Made by a program: the position numbers and the translations under genes
Notes under the pieces: model-generated
Told to the model about the DNA's origin: nothing
Seen by the model: only the letters and a program-made list of their open reading frames with translations
Database searches by the model: none
Source of the DNA: Acidovorax temperans
GTDB lineage: Bacteria > Pseudomonadota > Gammaproteobacteria > Burkholderiales > Burkholderiaceae_C
Length of the DNA: 64,000 bases
Assembly (NCBI RefSeq): GCF_006716905.1
Contig: NZ_VFPV01000001.1
Coordinates: forward strand, 1 to 64,000
Direction of reading: 5' to 3'
Shown: positions 1-8,471 of the stretch, piece after piece
Position numbering within the stretch: position 1 is the first letter of the stretch
Layout: every line of letters begins with the position of its first letter

Positions 1-243
1 GCGCGGGCACACCGCATCGCGGTGGCGGCCATCGGCCATGTTGCCGCCCAGCACCAGCACCTGCCCTTGCTGCACGGCGCGGGCCCCGGCCACCAGCGCC
101 ATCAGGCTGGATTTGCCCACCCCATCCGGCCCGATCAGGCCCACCATGCGGGCTGCAGGCACTTCCAGATCGATGTCTTCCAGCGCCACCGTGGCGCCGT
201 AGCGCTGGCTGACGCCCGTGAGGGTGACGACGGGTGCGGTCAC
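1..243 (-). CDS. rbbA: RbbA/YhiH-type ABC transporter ATPase, N-terminal part only
   Basis: The gene runs off the left edge of the window. About 81 residues are visible, starting at a GTG that overlaps the stop of the upstream HlyD gene (GTGA). Near residue 35 there is a Walker A loop, GPDGVGKSS, followed by LVLGG and a DVCPR stretch. These closely resemble the first ATPase domain of E. coli RbbA (YhiH), a fused double-ATPase plus permease protein. The HlyD-family gene directly upstream reproduces the E. coli yhiI-rbbA order, which supports the call. The likely role is the energising subunit of an efflux or export system with a periplasmic adaptor. Whether the permease is fused, as in E. coli, cannot be seen here. 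Confidence 0.82.
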   Translation of the reverse strand, partial: MTAPVVTLTGVSQRYGATVALEDIDLEVPAARMVGLIGPDGVGKSSLMALVAGARAVQQGQVLVLGGNMADGRHRDAVCPR

Positions 244-1337
244 TGTGCGGCCTTGGGGGCTGCGGTTTGCAGGCTTTCCTTCACCGCGAGCTGCTGGGGC
301 CAGGTGGCGTTCGGGTCAATGCGCAGCCACGCCACACCGGGCAGGCCGGTCTTGACCTGCTCGCGGTGGCGCACAAGCAACTCCTTGGGGATTTGCGCAC
401 GCACGCGGAACATGAGCTTTTGCCGCTCGCTGGCGGTCTCTACCGTCTTGGGGGTGAACTGCGCCGTGCTGGCCACAAACGACACGCTGGCCGGGATCAC
501 AAAGCCGGGGGCAGCGTCGAGCACGATACGCACTTCGCTGCCCAGGGCCACGCGGCCTGCGACGGTTTCGGGCAGGAAGAAGGTCATGTACACATCGGTC
601 AAATCGGCCAACTGCAGCACGCGGGCACCTGCGCCCACTACCTCGCCGGGCTGCACCACGCGGAATTGCACGCGACCATCGCGCGGGGCCTTGAGTTCAC
701 TGTCGGCCAACTCCACGTCGATGCGGGCCAGCGTGGCCTGCAGCGCGCGCACATTGGCCTCGGCACTGGTCACCTGGGTGCGGGCGGCACTGATGCCCGC
801 CTGCGCGGCCTTGGCCTGCGACTGAGCTGCTGTCAGGGCGGCTTGCAGGCTGCGCACCTTGGCACGGTCGTCATCGAGCAACTGGGTAGAGAAGAAACCA
901 TCGCGGGCCAGTTGTTCAGAGCGTGGCAGGCGCCGCTTGGCGGTGTCGAGGTCGCTGTCGCGCTGCGCTACCACCGCCAGGGCCGACTGGTAATCGCTTT
1001 CGCGCTGGGCCACCTGCACCTGGGCACTGCTCACAGCCAGCTGGGCCTGCTGCAGGCGGGCCATGGCCTCGTCGCGCTGGGCCTGCAGGCTGTCGATCTG
1101 CATGCGGGCCACGGGCTGGCCAGCTGTCACAAAGTCGCCCTCGCCCACGAGGATGTCGAGCACCCTGCCCGCTTGCTTGGTGGCGACGGCCACCTCCGTG
1201 GCTTCAATGCGGCCGTTGCCGCTGACAAATCCCTCGCCGTGCCCCTGGGTCTTCCAGGGTGCCCAATACACCAGCCCTGCAGCCACTGCCGCCAGCAGCG
1301 CCACTGCGGCAGCAAAGGTCTTGAGCTTCTTGTTCAT
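240..1337 (-). CDS. HlyD-family periplasmic adaptor (YhiI-like)
   Basis: This 365-residue protein is a membrane-fusion adaptor that links an inner-membrane ABC exporter to the outer membrane. The N-terminus has a short basic start and one membrane segment (about residues 7-26). A barrel-sandwich lipoyl half-motif follows ([20 protein letters not shown]), then a long alanine/glutamine-rich coiled-coil hairpin (about 80-200). The returning lipoyl half ([20 protein letters not shown]) and a beta-barrel domain complete it. The ATG is preceded by a good AAGGAGGAAG ribosome site. It overlaps the downstream RbbA-like ATPase gene by 4 bp, so the two are very probably translationally coupled. The exported substrate cannot be read from the sequence. 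Confidence 0.9.
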   Translation of the reverse strand: MNKKLKTFAAAVALLAAVAAGLVYWAPWKTQGHGEGFVSGNGRIEATEVAVATKQAGRVLDILVGEGDFVTAGQPVARMQIDSLQAQRDEAMARLQQAQLAVSSAQVQVAQRESDYQSALAVVAQRDSDLDTAKRRLPRSEQLARDGFFSTQLLDDDRAKVRSLQAALTAAQSQAKAAQAGISAARTQVTSAEANVRALQATLARIDVELADSELKAPRDGRVQFRVVQPGEVVGAGARVLQLADLTDVYMTFFLPETVAGRVALGSEVRIVLDAAPGFVIPASVSFVASTAQFTPKTVETASERQKLMFRVRAQIPKELLVRHREQVKTGLPGVAWLRIDPNATWPQQLAVKESLQTAAPKAAQ

Positions 1338-1653
1338 GCTTCCTCCTTGTGGTCTTCACCGCACGCCGCTGGGCCAGTGCGCAAGAACACGCATCGGGTG
1401 AAGCCTTGAAGCAGTCAATGCTATGCCATCCGGATGACAAGCCAGGGAGCCGGGCGCGCATCAATTGACCTGCATCAATGCTCACGGTGCCTGGAGTGAA
1501 GAGACAGCTTGGCGGCGTCAGGCAGTAGCTATACATATCAAAATGGGCTCTAGCGCTCTATAGAAAAGCGTCAATAGCTACATTTTTAATAGCAAAAAGA
1601 GAAAGGCGACTCCCCCGCCCGTCCCACTGCGAAGCGCCCCGTTCGCAAGCGCC
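1338..1653. other. Intergenic stretch upstream of the adaptor gene
   Basis: No gene is visible in these 316 bases. The stretch separates the hlyD-like gene from the 3' end of the diguanylate cyclase gene and so should contain the promoter of the hlyD-rbbA operon. I could not choose a convincing -35/-10 pair. It holds one copy of the dispersed palindromic repeat, annotated separately. The remainder is moderately GC-rich sequence without clear structure. Confidence 0.5.
1525..1594 (-). repeat. Dispersed palindromic repeat, copy 1 (intergenic)
   Basis: On the minus strand it reads TAGCTATTGACGCTTTTC, then GCGCTAGAGCCCATTTTGAT. It matches the family consensus of an ATAGCTG arm, a GCGCTT...AAGCGC imperfect palindrome, then GGCC and a run ending in AAAAT or TTTGAT. 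This copy is diverged in the central palindrome. Related copies lie near 18.3, 23.3, 28.7, 33.5, 52.5, 55.1, 60.6 and 63.7 kb. Confidence 0.6.
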
Positions 1654-2896
1654 CTAGATTGGCACTGGAGACTCCGCCACTTCGACGCGGTTGCGCCCGT
1701 TTTGCTTGGCCAGGTACATGGCCGCATCCGCACGCTTGAGCACTGTCTCGGCGGAATCACCGCGCGTGCACAGGGCTACCCCAATGCTCACCGTGACGGG
1801 AATGGCGTGGTGGTCCGCACGCAAAGGCTGGGTTTCCACCAAGGCACGCAGGCGCTCGGCTACCGCTTCGGCGCCCGGCCCATCGGCGTTGGGTAGAAAA
1901 ATGGCGAATTCCTCACCGCCCAGCCGGCCCATCACGTCTTCCTTGCGCAGGCACTGCTGGGCCAGGGCCACAAACTGGCGCAGCACATCGTCCCCCCCCG
2001 CCATGACCCCAGGTGTCGTTGATTTTCTTGAAGTGGTCGAGGTCCAGCGCCAGCACGGGCAGCCCCTGGCGCGTGCGCTGGGCGTTGCTGATGGCCTTGT
2101 CCAGCAGCGTGAGGTAGGCGCGGCGATTGAACACGTTGGTCAGCGAGTCCATTTCCGCCAGATGGCGCAGTTCTGTGGTGACGTGTTCGTTGGTCAGCAG
2201 CAAGGTCCCAAAGGCGATCATCACCAAGGCCACGGTCGATTCCAGCGCCACATACTGCGAAATCCGCTGCGCCATGTCGGACCCGGCCTCCGCCGCGCTG
2301 ATCAGACCAAACAGCGCCGGCCGGAGCAGCAGAAATGCGCCATGAAAACCCACCATGGCCGCAAAAATATAACGGGCGGGTACCTTGTTGAAGCCACCCC
2401 GCGCCAAGGTGACCGCTGTGAGCAGGAAGTACACCCCACCCACCAAACCCGAAAGCACAAAGCGCGCTACCGGATGGGGATGCCCCACGGTGAAATAAAC
2501 CGCCAACGCCACCACCGCAACAATCGCTGCCGTTGCATATCCATGGTGTGGCAGCCGCAGCCCCAGGTAGGCGCGGCCGCCCAGAAAGCAGCAATACGCC
2601 GCCACTGCAATGCCTGCCTGGGCCACCACCACAGAGAGCACCAAGGGCATGTGCTCGCGCACCAGCAGGCTGGCACCAAAAACGGAGGCGCTCAAAAATG
2701 AAAGCACCCAAAAACCCAGCCCAGGAATGTGCCTGTTGAACCGCCACACCAAATGCAGCACAGCGGTGACCAGCGCCGCGAGGATAGCGGCAAGGGCAAT
2801 AAGGGTGGGACTGTACACTGCAGGAGGGCGTGAGGCGCCGGTTTGGGAGCGAGCGAAGTGGCAAAAACCGCTGGTGTGTAGCCGGGAGTCGAGCAA
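1654..2896 (-). pseudogene. Membrane-anchored diguanylate cyclase (GGDEF), frameshifted in a G8 run
   Basis: The first reading frame (2896 down to about 2000) gives a hydrophobic N-terminal region with about six membrane segments. It then enters a GGDEF domain with DSLTNVFNRRAY and LDLDHFKKINDTWGH. The frame breaks at a run of eight G on the coding strand (1992-1999). Dropping one G continues directly into GGDDVLRQF, which lies in the second frame (2004 down to 1654). That part has the catalytic GGEEF and an RxxD inhibitory site (RKED) five residues before it. The family product makes cyclic di-GMP. The break is a natural frameshift, a phase-variable tract or a base-calling error in a homopolymer. 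All active-site residues are otherwise intact. The N-terminal start is uncertain; a GTG near 2812 is an alternative. Confidence 0.8.
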
Positions 2897-3081
2897 GCAC
2901 CACCAAAAAACCGCTGACAGGTTTTTCAGAACATGCCGCCGAAATGACTTTTAAATGTTAACCTGCCCGGCTACATACCAAAGCACGGCACAGAGATTTT
3001 TATACCCTGCGCAGTGGCGCGAACCAGACACCGAAGCGTCAGGTCTGCGACCACAACGCGGCACAGCACACGACCACGCCG

Positions 3082-4362
3082 TCAGCCAGCGACGTGGCAC
3101 TCCCGACGCAGCAGCGCCAATGCGTCGTGCAGTTGGTAGTCCATATCGCTGGTCAAGGTCCTGGTCGCCTCTTGAACAAAACCGTTCCACAGCGCCAGGT
3201 AATCGTCTTGGTACACGCCAGGCGCGTGGGCCTGAATGAACTCAGCCGCCAATGGGGGCTGCCACCCATGCTTGCGAATGCGGCGCACCAGGCTGGCTGC
3301 AGCTTTTTCGGTGAGCAGCGTCTTCTTCGGAACCCCAGCAGCCAGGCACAAGAACAGCGTGAGCAGCGAATGCTCATCGTCGTTGCCTTGTGTGGTCTTG
3401 GTCCATAGCTTGCTGGCGGGCTGCGGTGGCTCTGCAGCTTCGTCCAGTGCATCCAGGCTGCGGTGGTAGCTATCGACCTCGGCCAAGGGGTCGTCCAGCA
3501 GAAAGTACCGCGCGCGAAAGGCCCCCATGGGACGCAGCAAATTGCGCAGCGGCACAGCCGCATCCAGGAGCTTGGGCAAGTCGGCCAGCACTGCCGGACA
3601 CTGTGCCTGAACCACCGGGCGCATGTCTGCAGGCAGGCCTGGGGGCAAACGCAGCGCGGTGGGTGCTGGCTGCTTTTTCTTGCGCAGTGCTGTCACCAGT
3701 TTTTCGAAACCTACCGTGTGCGGCCATTCGCCAGCAGCCATCGCGCTCGGGGCCAGGGCCTGCATCAGGAGGCCGGTGCGGATGACGGCTTCTGCATCCG
3801 CCCCGGCAGACTCCAGCTCGTCCGTGTCCAGGTCAAACTGTTCAGCCAGCCACTGGGCCGCCGTGATGGCCTGGGCCATCTGGCTGCGCCGCGCCAGTTC
3901 GGCCTGGTATTCCGCATGGCTGCGCAGCGTCCAGACGGCCAGCAGTGCAGTCTGCGCATCGTCGTAACCCGCCATGCCGAAATTGCTGCTCTCGGGCATG
4001 GCGATCAGCTTTTTGAGCATGTCGGACCCGCCTTTGGAACGCGACAGCAACGAGTTGTCGCGCAGTGACACAGCGGCCTTGTCGAGGTCGCCACCCGTGG
4101 TCTCCAGCAGGTAGAGGCTGATCATGTTGACCATGCGGTCCCGCGCTTTTTCGAGTTCAGGGCGCAGAAACTCGCTGCCAAAGTACCGTGCGATCTGCAC
4201 GATGCCCTTGGGCGCATCGGCATTGATGGTGGCAAGCCGCTCTGCGTCGATGATGCCGCGACGCACGCCATGGGCCAGCACCTTGTCGAAGAACGGGCGT
4301 GCGTCGTGCAGTTGCAGTGCGTTGCCCGCTGGCACAGCGCTGGAATCGGTGGTTTCAGGCAT
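3082..4362 (-). CDS. Conserved hypothetical protein, last gene of the J-domain operon
   Basis: A soluble, helix-rich protein of about 426 residues with no signal peptide or membrane segment. I do not recognise a domain. Visible features are a basic motif LSRSKGGSDMLKKLIAMPESS around residue 120, a KKKQPAP linker near 230, and an acidic/aromatic region toward the C-terminus. The ATG at 4362 was chosen. A TTG at 4386 overlapping the upstream stop is also possible and would suggest coupling. The gene is fourth in a co-directional cluster with two other unknown genes and a J-domain gene, all within a few bases of each other. A role together with that small co-chaperone is an inference from context only. 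Confidence 0.7.
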   Translation of the reverse strand: MPETTDSSAVPAGNALQLHDARPFFDKVLAHGVRRGIIDAERLATINADAPKGIVQIARYFGSEFLRPELEKARDRMVNMISLYLLETTGGDLDKAAVSLRDNSLLSRSKGGSDMLKKLIAMPESSNFGMAGYDDAQTALLAVWTLRSHAEYQAELARRSQMAQAITAAQWLAEQFDLDTDELESAGADAEAVIRTGLLMQALAPSAMAAGEWPHTVGFEKLVTALRKKKQPAPTALRLPPGLPADMRPVVQAQCPAVLADLPKLLDAAVPLRNLLRPMGAFRARYFLLDDPLAEVDSYHRSLDALDEAAEPPQPASKLWTKTTQGNDDEHSLLTLFLCLAAGVPKKTLLTEKAAASLVRRIRKHGWQPPLAAEFIQAHAPGVYQDDYLALWNGFVQEATRTLTSDMDYQLHDALALLRRECHVAG

Positions 4363-4382
4363 GGCTTGGTTCGCAGGCCCGT

Positions 4383-5135
4383 TCAAATGGCAGATTCTTC
4401 ATCAGACACGCGGGCTGCAGGTGTGGCCTTGCCGCGGTCGGTCTCGCTGGTCTCAAACTTGCCGTCGTCTTCTTCCGCAGGCTCTTCGGCGTCGTCCAAC
4501 CCCAGATCAAAGGCCCGCGCCTTGGCCCGCAGCACCAGCAAGGTTTCAATGAACAGGTCGCGGCATTCATAGCGCAGCAACCAGGCCATTTGCATCCAGT
4601 CGCCATCAGCCACTTCGTCGAGCTCCACGCGGGGCTGCACATAGCCCGACGCCAGGAGCTCGTCATCGCTCAGCGTGGGGCCATAGTCCTCGGTGGCATC
4701 AAACGTGCCGGTGCGGGCAAAGGCTTCCAGTCGGCTCCACTTCTCTGCGAAGTAATTGGCCAGGGCCTCGGCCCCACCCTCCAGGTTGCCAATCGCGTTC
4801 AAAAATTCCACCGGGTCTGCATCGTCGCGGAACACCACGGCGTTGACCATGTTGCGCAGGTGCGTGTGGGTCAGGTCCTTGTATTGCTTTTCAAGCACCA
4901 TGGCCCGCGCGAATTGCTCGGGGGTGACCAGCAGGTTCACTACGGAGGCCTTGGAGTCGTCGTATTCGCGCATGACGGCCAAGATGTCTTTGGGCTCCAG
5001 CTGATCCAGCACGACCATCAGGGCGTTATCGCCTTCGGTGTCTGCCAACTCGGCCAGGGCAGACTCGGCGCCCACGATGTCGCCTGCAGCAATGAGACTG
5101 GTAGTTTTGGTGATGAGGGCCAGGTGATTGCTCAT
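4383..5135 (-). CDS. Conserved hypothetical acidic protein, J-domain operon
   Basis: A 250-residue acidic protein with no signal peptide or membrane segment. It appears mainly alpha-helical, with several Asp/Glu-rich stretches. The C-terminal tail (EEPAEEDDGKFETSETDRG) is strongly charged and probably disordered. I do not recognise the family. It starts 29 bp after the preceding gene and its stop lies at the beginning of the next one, so it is the third cistron of a four-gene transcription unit. No catalytic motif is apparent, which would fit a structural or adaptor role, but nothing in the sequence proves this. Confidence 0.7.
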   Translation of the reverse strand: MSNHLALITKTTSLIAAGDIVGAESALAELADTEGDNALMVVLDQLEPKDILAVMREYDDSKASVVNLLVTPEQFARAMVLEKQYKDLTHTHLRNMVNAVVFRDDADPVEFLNAIGNLEGGAEALANYFAEKWSRLEAFARTGTFDATEDYGPTLSDDELLASGYVQPRVELDEVADGDWMQMAWLLRYECRDLFIETLLVLRAKARAFDLGLDDAEEPAEEDDGKFETSETDRGKATPAARVSDEESAI

Positions 5136-5164
5136 GGATGTCAGTGCATTGGTTATGTAATGGA

Positions 5165-5740
5165 TCAGTCTTTGCGCTCAAAGCCCACGTCGGCCAGCCA
5201 GTTTGCGCTGGCTTCTTCGCGGCTGCGGCTGTCGTGTGGTTCCACGACATCGTCTGCACTCAGTGCGTCGTAGTCATCGTCGTGCTCGCGGTCGTCTACA
5301 TCGTCCTCATCACCTTCAGCATCTGCCTCGCCACCCACAGCCGAACCCGCAAACCTGGCCTGCTGTAAATACTCCAAACCGGCAGCGATCACCATGAAAC
5401 GGTCGCCACCTGGCTCTGCAAGCACCGTCTTGGCCAGCGCTGCTGCCCAGGGCTCCAGGGAGATGCAAGTGCTCAGGCTTTCCCACGGTGGCAGATGGTC
5501 TTGCCCCACAGCCAGCGCCTGTTCCAGCGGAGCAGCGCGGGTGAAGCGAAAACCTTGGTGGAAGACCACAGCCACCATCTCCGGGGCCAGCTCCATCATC
5601 TTGACCAAGAAGCCGATCTCCGAACGCTTTTGGGCCAGCCGCTTGCGCAGCACATCCTTGCCTTCGGAGTCTTGGGTCAGGTCATCAATCTCGGCCTGAT
5701 AAGCCGAGCGCAAGTCATGGAAAAAAGGAGAAATTTTCAC
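5165..5740 (-). CDS. Conserved hypothetical protein with acidic tail, J-domain operon
   Basis: A 191-residue protein beginning at a GTG that overlaps the stop of the J-domain gene (GTGA). The first half is helical (SEGKDVLRKRLAQKRSEIGF). The middle includes PWESLSTCISLEPWAAALAK. The last 60 residues contain a very acidic run (EGDEDDVDDREHDDDYD) that is likely disordered. There is no signal peptide, membrane segment or motif I can assign. Two consecutive operon genes thus end in low-complexity acidic tails, which is an unusual shared property and may be an interaction surface. Confidence 0.7.
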   Translation of the reverse strand: MKISPFFHDLRSAYQAEIDDLTQDSEGKDVLRKRLAQKRSEIGFLVKMMELAPEMVAVVFHQGFRFTRAAPLEQALAVGQDHLPPWESLSTCISLEPWAAALAKTVLAEPGGDRFMVIAAGLEYLQQARFAGSAVGGEADAEGDEDDVDDREHDDDYDALSADDVVEPHDSRSREEASANWLADVGFERKD

Positions 5741-6018
5741 GGGGCAAGAATGTTGTGGGTGTAGGTTTGCCAGATTTCCTGGGCGGTCTGCAGAGGGTCG
5801 TCCAGCAGGTTGCGTCGGCGGTTATCGTCATAGGCTTGGCGAGCGGCCTCGTCCGAGAGCACCTCATAAGCCTTTTGCACGGCAGCGAAGCGCTGAGCGG
5901 CATCCGGGGCGTCGTTCTTGTCCGGGTGATAGAAAGAGGCCTTTTGCCGAAAGGCTTTTTTGATATCTGCCAACGAAGCATGGGCCGCCAGCCCCAAAGC
6001 AGAGTAGTGATCGGTCAT
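5737..6018 (-). CDS. Small J-domain (DnaJ-like) co-chaperone
   Basis: This 93-residue protein is almost entirely a J domain. It has the opening MTDHYSALGL, helix II with KKAFRQKA, the diagnostic YHPDKN loop (His-Pro-Asp) and AYEVLSDEAARQAYDD. J domains stimulate the ATPase of Hsp70/DnaK and deliver particular clients. There is no glycine-rich, zinc-finger or C-terminal substrate domain, so specificity must come from partners. The ATG at 6018 was chosen because the upstream extension has no similarity to J proteins. It is the first gene of a four-gene operon and overlaps the next gene by 4 bp. The partners are therefore probably the unknown proteins encoded downstream. Confidence 0.85.
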   Translation of the reverse strand: MTDHYSALGLAAHASLADIKKAFRQKASFYHPDKNDAPDAAQRFAAVQKAYEVLSDEAARQAYDDNRRRNLLDDPLQTAQEIWQTYTHNILAP

Positions 6019-6181
6019 GGTTCTGTCTGTATGAATACCCAGGGCGGTTGCTTTGGGCCTTGGGGCGCATCGCGCGCACTCATCAGGCGCTCTTGCGCCG
6101 GTCGAAAAATGGGGGCCGCACACTTGAAATCAAGTGCGCGGCGCAGCCTCTTGAAAACCCGGAAGCTTGAAAAAGCTGGAA

Positions 6182-6895
6182 TCAGCCCGCCAGGCTGACA
6201 AAGACGTTTTGTACGTCGTCATTGGCATCAATGGCAGCCAGAAAGCTCTCCACCTCTTCCAGCTGCTCTGCCGTGAGATTCGCTGGATTGACAGGGTTCT
6301 TGGGCTTGTAGCCCAGCTTGGCAGACAACACGGTGAAGCCTTGGGCTGGCAGTGCACGGCTGACCAGATCCAGATCCGTGGGATCCGTCCAGAACATGGT
6401 GACGCCCTCTTCGTCACCGGCTTCAAAGTCCTGGGCTCCCGCTTCAATCGCTGCAAGCTCGGGGTCGGCGTCAGGACGAGCGGGCTCAGCTTCAATCATG
6501 CCCACATGGTTGAAATCCCACGCCACGGAACCCGAGGTGCCCAACTGCCCTTTGCGAAACAGCACCCGCATTTCAGGCGCGGTGCGATTCACGTTGTCGG
6601 TCAGGCACTCAACCATCACAGCCACTTGATGCGGAGCGAACCCTTCGTAAATCACGCGCTCGTAGCTCACCGCATCAGCGCCTGTACCCGAACCCTTCTT
6701 GATGGCGCGCTCCAGCGTGTCTTTGGGCATGGAAGCCTTGCGGGCCTGCTCGACCACCAAGCGCAAGCGAGAATTGGTAGCAGGGTCTGCCCCACCACGC
6801 GCAGCTACAGTGATTTCCTTGACCAGCTTGCCAAACAGCTTGCCTTTGGCATCAGCCACCAGTGCCTTGCCCTTTGCTTTCCACTGCGCGCCCAT
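6182..6895 (-). CDS. YebC/PmpR-family regulator or ribosome-associated factor
   Basis: A 237-residue protein with the family layout: N-terminal [10 protein letters not shown], an ARGGADP...[17 protein letters not shown] segment, YEGFAP, and [19 protein letters not shown]. The C-terminal alpha/beta domain includes [13 protein letters not shown]. The usual YebC start, MAGHSKW, is replaced by MGAQWKAK, so it may be the more divergent YeeN-like paralogue. The family was first described as transcriptional regulators. More recent work points to a role in translation of difficult sequences. It is a monocistronic gene just after the J-domain operon, with a ribosome site AGAGAAG before the ATG. Confidence 0.85.
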   Translation of the reverse strand: MGAQWKAKGKALVADAKGKLFGKLVKEITVAARGGADPATNSRLRLVVEQARKASMPKDTLERAIKKGSGTGADAVSYERVIYEGFAPHQVAVMVECLTDNVNRTAPEMRVLFRKGQLGTSGSVAWDFNHVGMIEAEPARPDADPELAAIEAGAQDFEAGDEEGVTMFWTDPTDLDLVSRALPAQGFTVLSAKLGYKPKNPVNPANLTAEQLEEVESFLAAIDANDDVQNVFVSLAG

Positions 6896-7174
6896 GGTGC
6901 TTCTCTTTCTTTGTGTTGTAGCGCGCTCAGGCGCCCTGTTTTGTCATTGATATGTGTTGTGCAGATGTCTTGCCCCCTGAGGGAAGACAGACACCGGCGA
7001 CCGCATATTTTCGTTGATTTGACGAGCCGCCCCGCGAGGGCTACTTTGCTGCTCCGAAGCAGGCTCTATGTAAGCAATATCCAGGGGGAGGAAATACCCT
7101 GTGATTGATTGTCATGAAGCACGAGTTCACGCAACATCGCTGCGCCAATCTCGGCACCCAAAAGTAATCACAAC

Positions 7175-7381
7175 ATGAAAAAAATTCTCGTTCTTGCCTT
7201 CGCTCTCGCACTGTCACCAGTCCTCATGGCGAAGGGGTTGCACCACAGCCCGAAAGTACACGCTGTGCAAAAAAGCTCACAAATGAAGCCATCCCACAAC
7301 GCCAGCCGCAGCAAGGCGAAACCAACAAGTCACAAGCGAACTGCAAAGCCCCAGTCCAAACGCGCCAGTGTCAAAAAATAA
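7175..7381 (+). CDS. Small basic exported protein, function unknown
   Basis: A 68-residue ORF. The first 19 residues form a convincing Sec signal peptide (MKKILVLAFALALSPVLMA, cleavage after A). The remaining roughly 49 residues are strongly basic (many Lys, Arg, His, Ser) with no acidic residue and repeated SK/SKR/RTAK motifs, rather like a histone tail. It would be a small cationic periplasmic or secreted peptide. The ribosome site is weak (AAAAGTAATC), so translation is not certain. It stands alone upstream of the convergent tRNA-Lys. Its local GC is lower than that of the neighbouring genes. Confidence 0.5.
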   Translation: MKKILVLAFALALSPVLMAKGLHHSPKVHAVQKSSQMKPSHNASRSKAKPTSHKRTAKPQSKRASVKK

Positions 7382-7461
7382 CGAGACTGCTGGAGCATGA
7401 GTCTCGGGTGGCCGCCTGTTGCAACCATGGGCGGCTACCCTGCTAGATAATTCACGAGAGC

Positions 7462-7500
7462 AAAAAAACAAAACCCACTGCTTTTACAAGCAGCGGGTTT
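7462..7500 (-). terminator. Intrinsic terminator after tRNA-Lys
   Basis: On the minus strand, AAACCCGCTGCTT pairs with AAGCAGTGGGTTT across a 4-base loop (one G-T pair). A T-rich tract, TTGTTTTTTTG, follows. It lies 23 bases past the tRNA 3' end, a classical placement. Confidence 0.85.
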
Positions 7501-7522
7501 GAAGCCGATGGGCTAAATTGGG

Positions 7523-7598
7523 TGGTAGGACGTACAAGATTCGAACTTGTGACCAACGGATTAAAAGTCCGCTGCTCTACCAACTGAGCTAACGTCCC
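7523..7598 (-). tRNA. tRNA-Lys (anticodon TTT)
   Basis: A 76-nt cloverleaf on the minus strand. It has an acceptor GGGACGT, D arm GCTCAGTTGGTAGAGC, anticodon loop CTTTTAA with anticodon TTT, T arm with GTTCGAATC, and a genomically encoded CCA end. The acceptor 3' strand reads ACGTCCT, so the first pair is G1-U72 rather than the common G1-C72. A consensus promoter lies upstream and a terminator downstream, so it is a single-gene unit. Confidence 0.97.
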
Positions 7599-7631
7599 AA
7601 CCTGTCTCTTTACATTTCTGTAGAGTCTCAA

Positions 7632-7659
7632 ATTATAGCCTGAATTTCAGGACCAAGAA
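7632..7659 (-). promoter_or_regulatory. Sigma-70 promoter of tRNA-Lys
   Basis: On the minus strand there is a perfect TATAAT -10 box (7632-7637). A TTCTTG -35-like box lies 16 bases upstream (7654-7659). Transcription would start about 25 bases before the tRNA. The -35 box lies inside the 3' end of tcdA. Confidence 0.6.
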
Positions 7660-8471
7660 GAAACCCCGGCAATTTTGTCGAGCACCCAGCCGGCCGCACA
7701 TTGGCCAAAAGTCGCCGTCACCGCCACCACCGATCCATAGCCATGGCAGTTGAGCGATCCGTCACCCCCACTTTCCAGCGCACATGAAGCGTCGGGCGGC
7801 GCCACGGACTCACGGCTAAAAACGCAGGAGACACCGATTTTTTTACCGTCTCGTGCAGCACGGTGGTGTTTTCTGAGGCGGTAACGAAGCTGCGCCAACA
7901 GAGGGTCATGCGTCGTGGCAGACAGGTCATCGATATCCACCTTGTGGGCTTGGCGCTTGCCCCCTGCGGCACCTACCGAAATCAACAACTGCTTGTTGGC
8001 GAGGGCCCATGCAGCCATGGCTGTCTTCGCTCGCACTTGATCGCAGGCATCCACCACTGCAGACACTTTCACGCCGCCGAGCAGCTCCGGCCAGTTCTCA
8101 GGCTCGACAAAGTCTTCGATGCAATGAACCACGCAACCTGGATTGATCAGCGCGATCCGGTCACGCATGGCAAGCACCTTGGCTTGACCCACCGTGGTGG
8201 ACACCGCATGGATTTGGCGGTTGATGTTGGACTCAGCCACATGGTCCAAGTCCACCAAGGTCAGTTGGCCGACACCACTGCGGGCCAAGGCCTCGGCCGT
8301 CCAGGAACCGACCCCGCCCACACCCACGACAACGACATGAGCATCACGGATGCGCTGAGCCCCGCCCACTCCGTACAGCCGCTCCAAACCGCCGAATCGG
8401 CGCTGAGTCACCTCGTCCGGCAGCAGCGTGGCTTCAGCGGTATTTGACGCAGACAAAGAATTGGATGTCAC
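7647..8471 (-). CDS. tcdA: tRNA threonylcarbamoyladenosine dehydratase TcdA
   Basis: A 274-residue E1-like (ThiF/MoeB superfamily) protein. It has the nucleotide-binding glycine motif GVGGVGSW around residue 50, then LVDLDHVAESNINRQ and VDACDQVRAK, which match E. coli TcdA (CsdL/YgdL). The enzyme uses ATP to cyclise t6A37 of ANN-decoding tRNAs to ct6A. Further toward the C-terminus are VGAAGGKRQ and the residues DIDDLSATTHDPLLAQLR. It overlaps the end of cpoB by 4 bp, so it is the last cistron of the tolB-pal-cpoB unit. A tRNA gene follows immediately. Confidence 0.92.
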   Translation of the reverse strand: MTSNSLSASNTAEATLLPDEVTQRRFGGLERLYGVGGAQRIRDAHVVVVGVGGVGSWTAEALARSGVGQLTLVDLDHVAESNINRQIHAVSTTVGQAKVLAMRDRIALINPGCVVHCIEDFVEPENWPELLGGVKVSAVVDACDQVRAKTAMAAWALANKQLLISVGAAGGKRQAHKVDIDDLSATTHDPLLAQLRYRLRKHHRAARDGKKIGVSCVFSRESVAPPDASCALESGGDGSLNCHGYGSVVAVTATFGQCAAGWVLDKIAGVSSWS

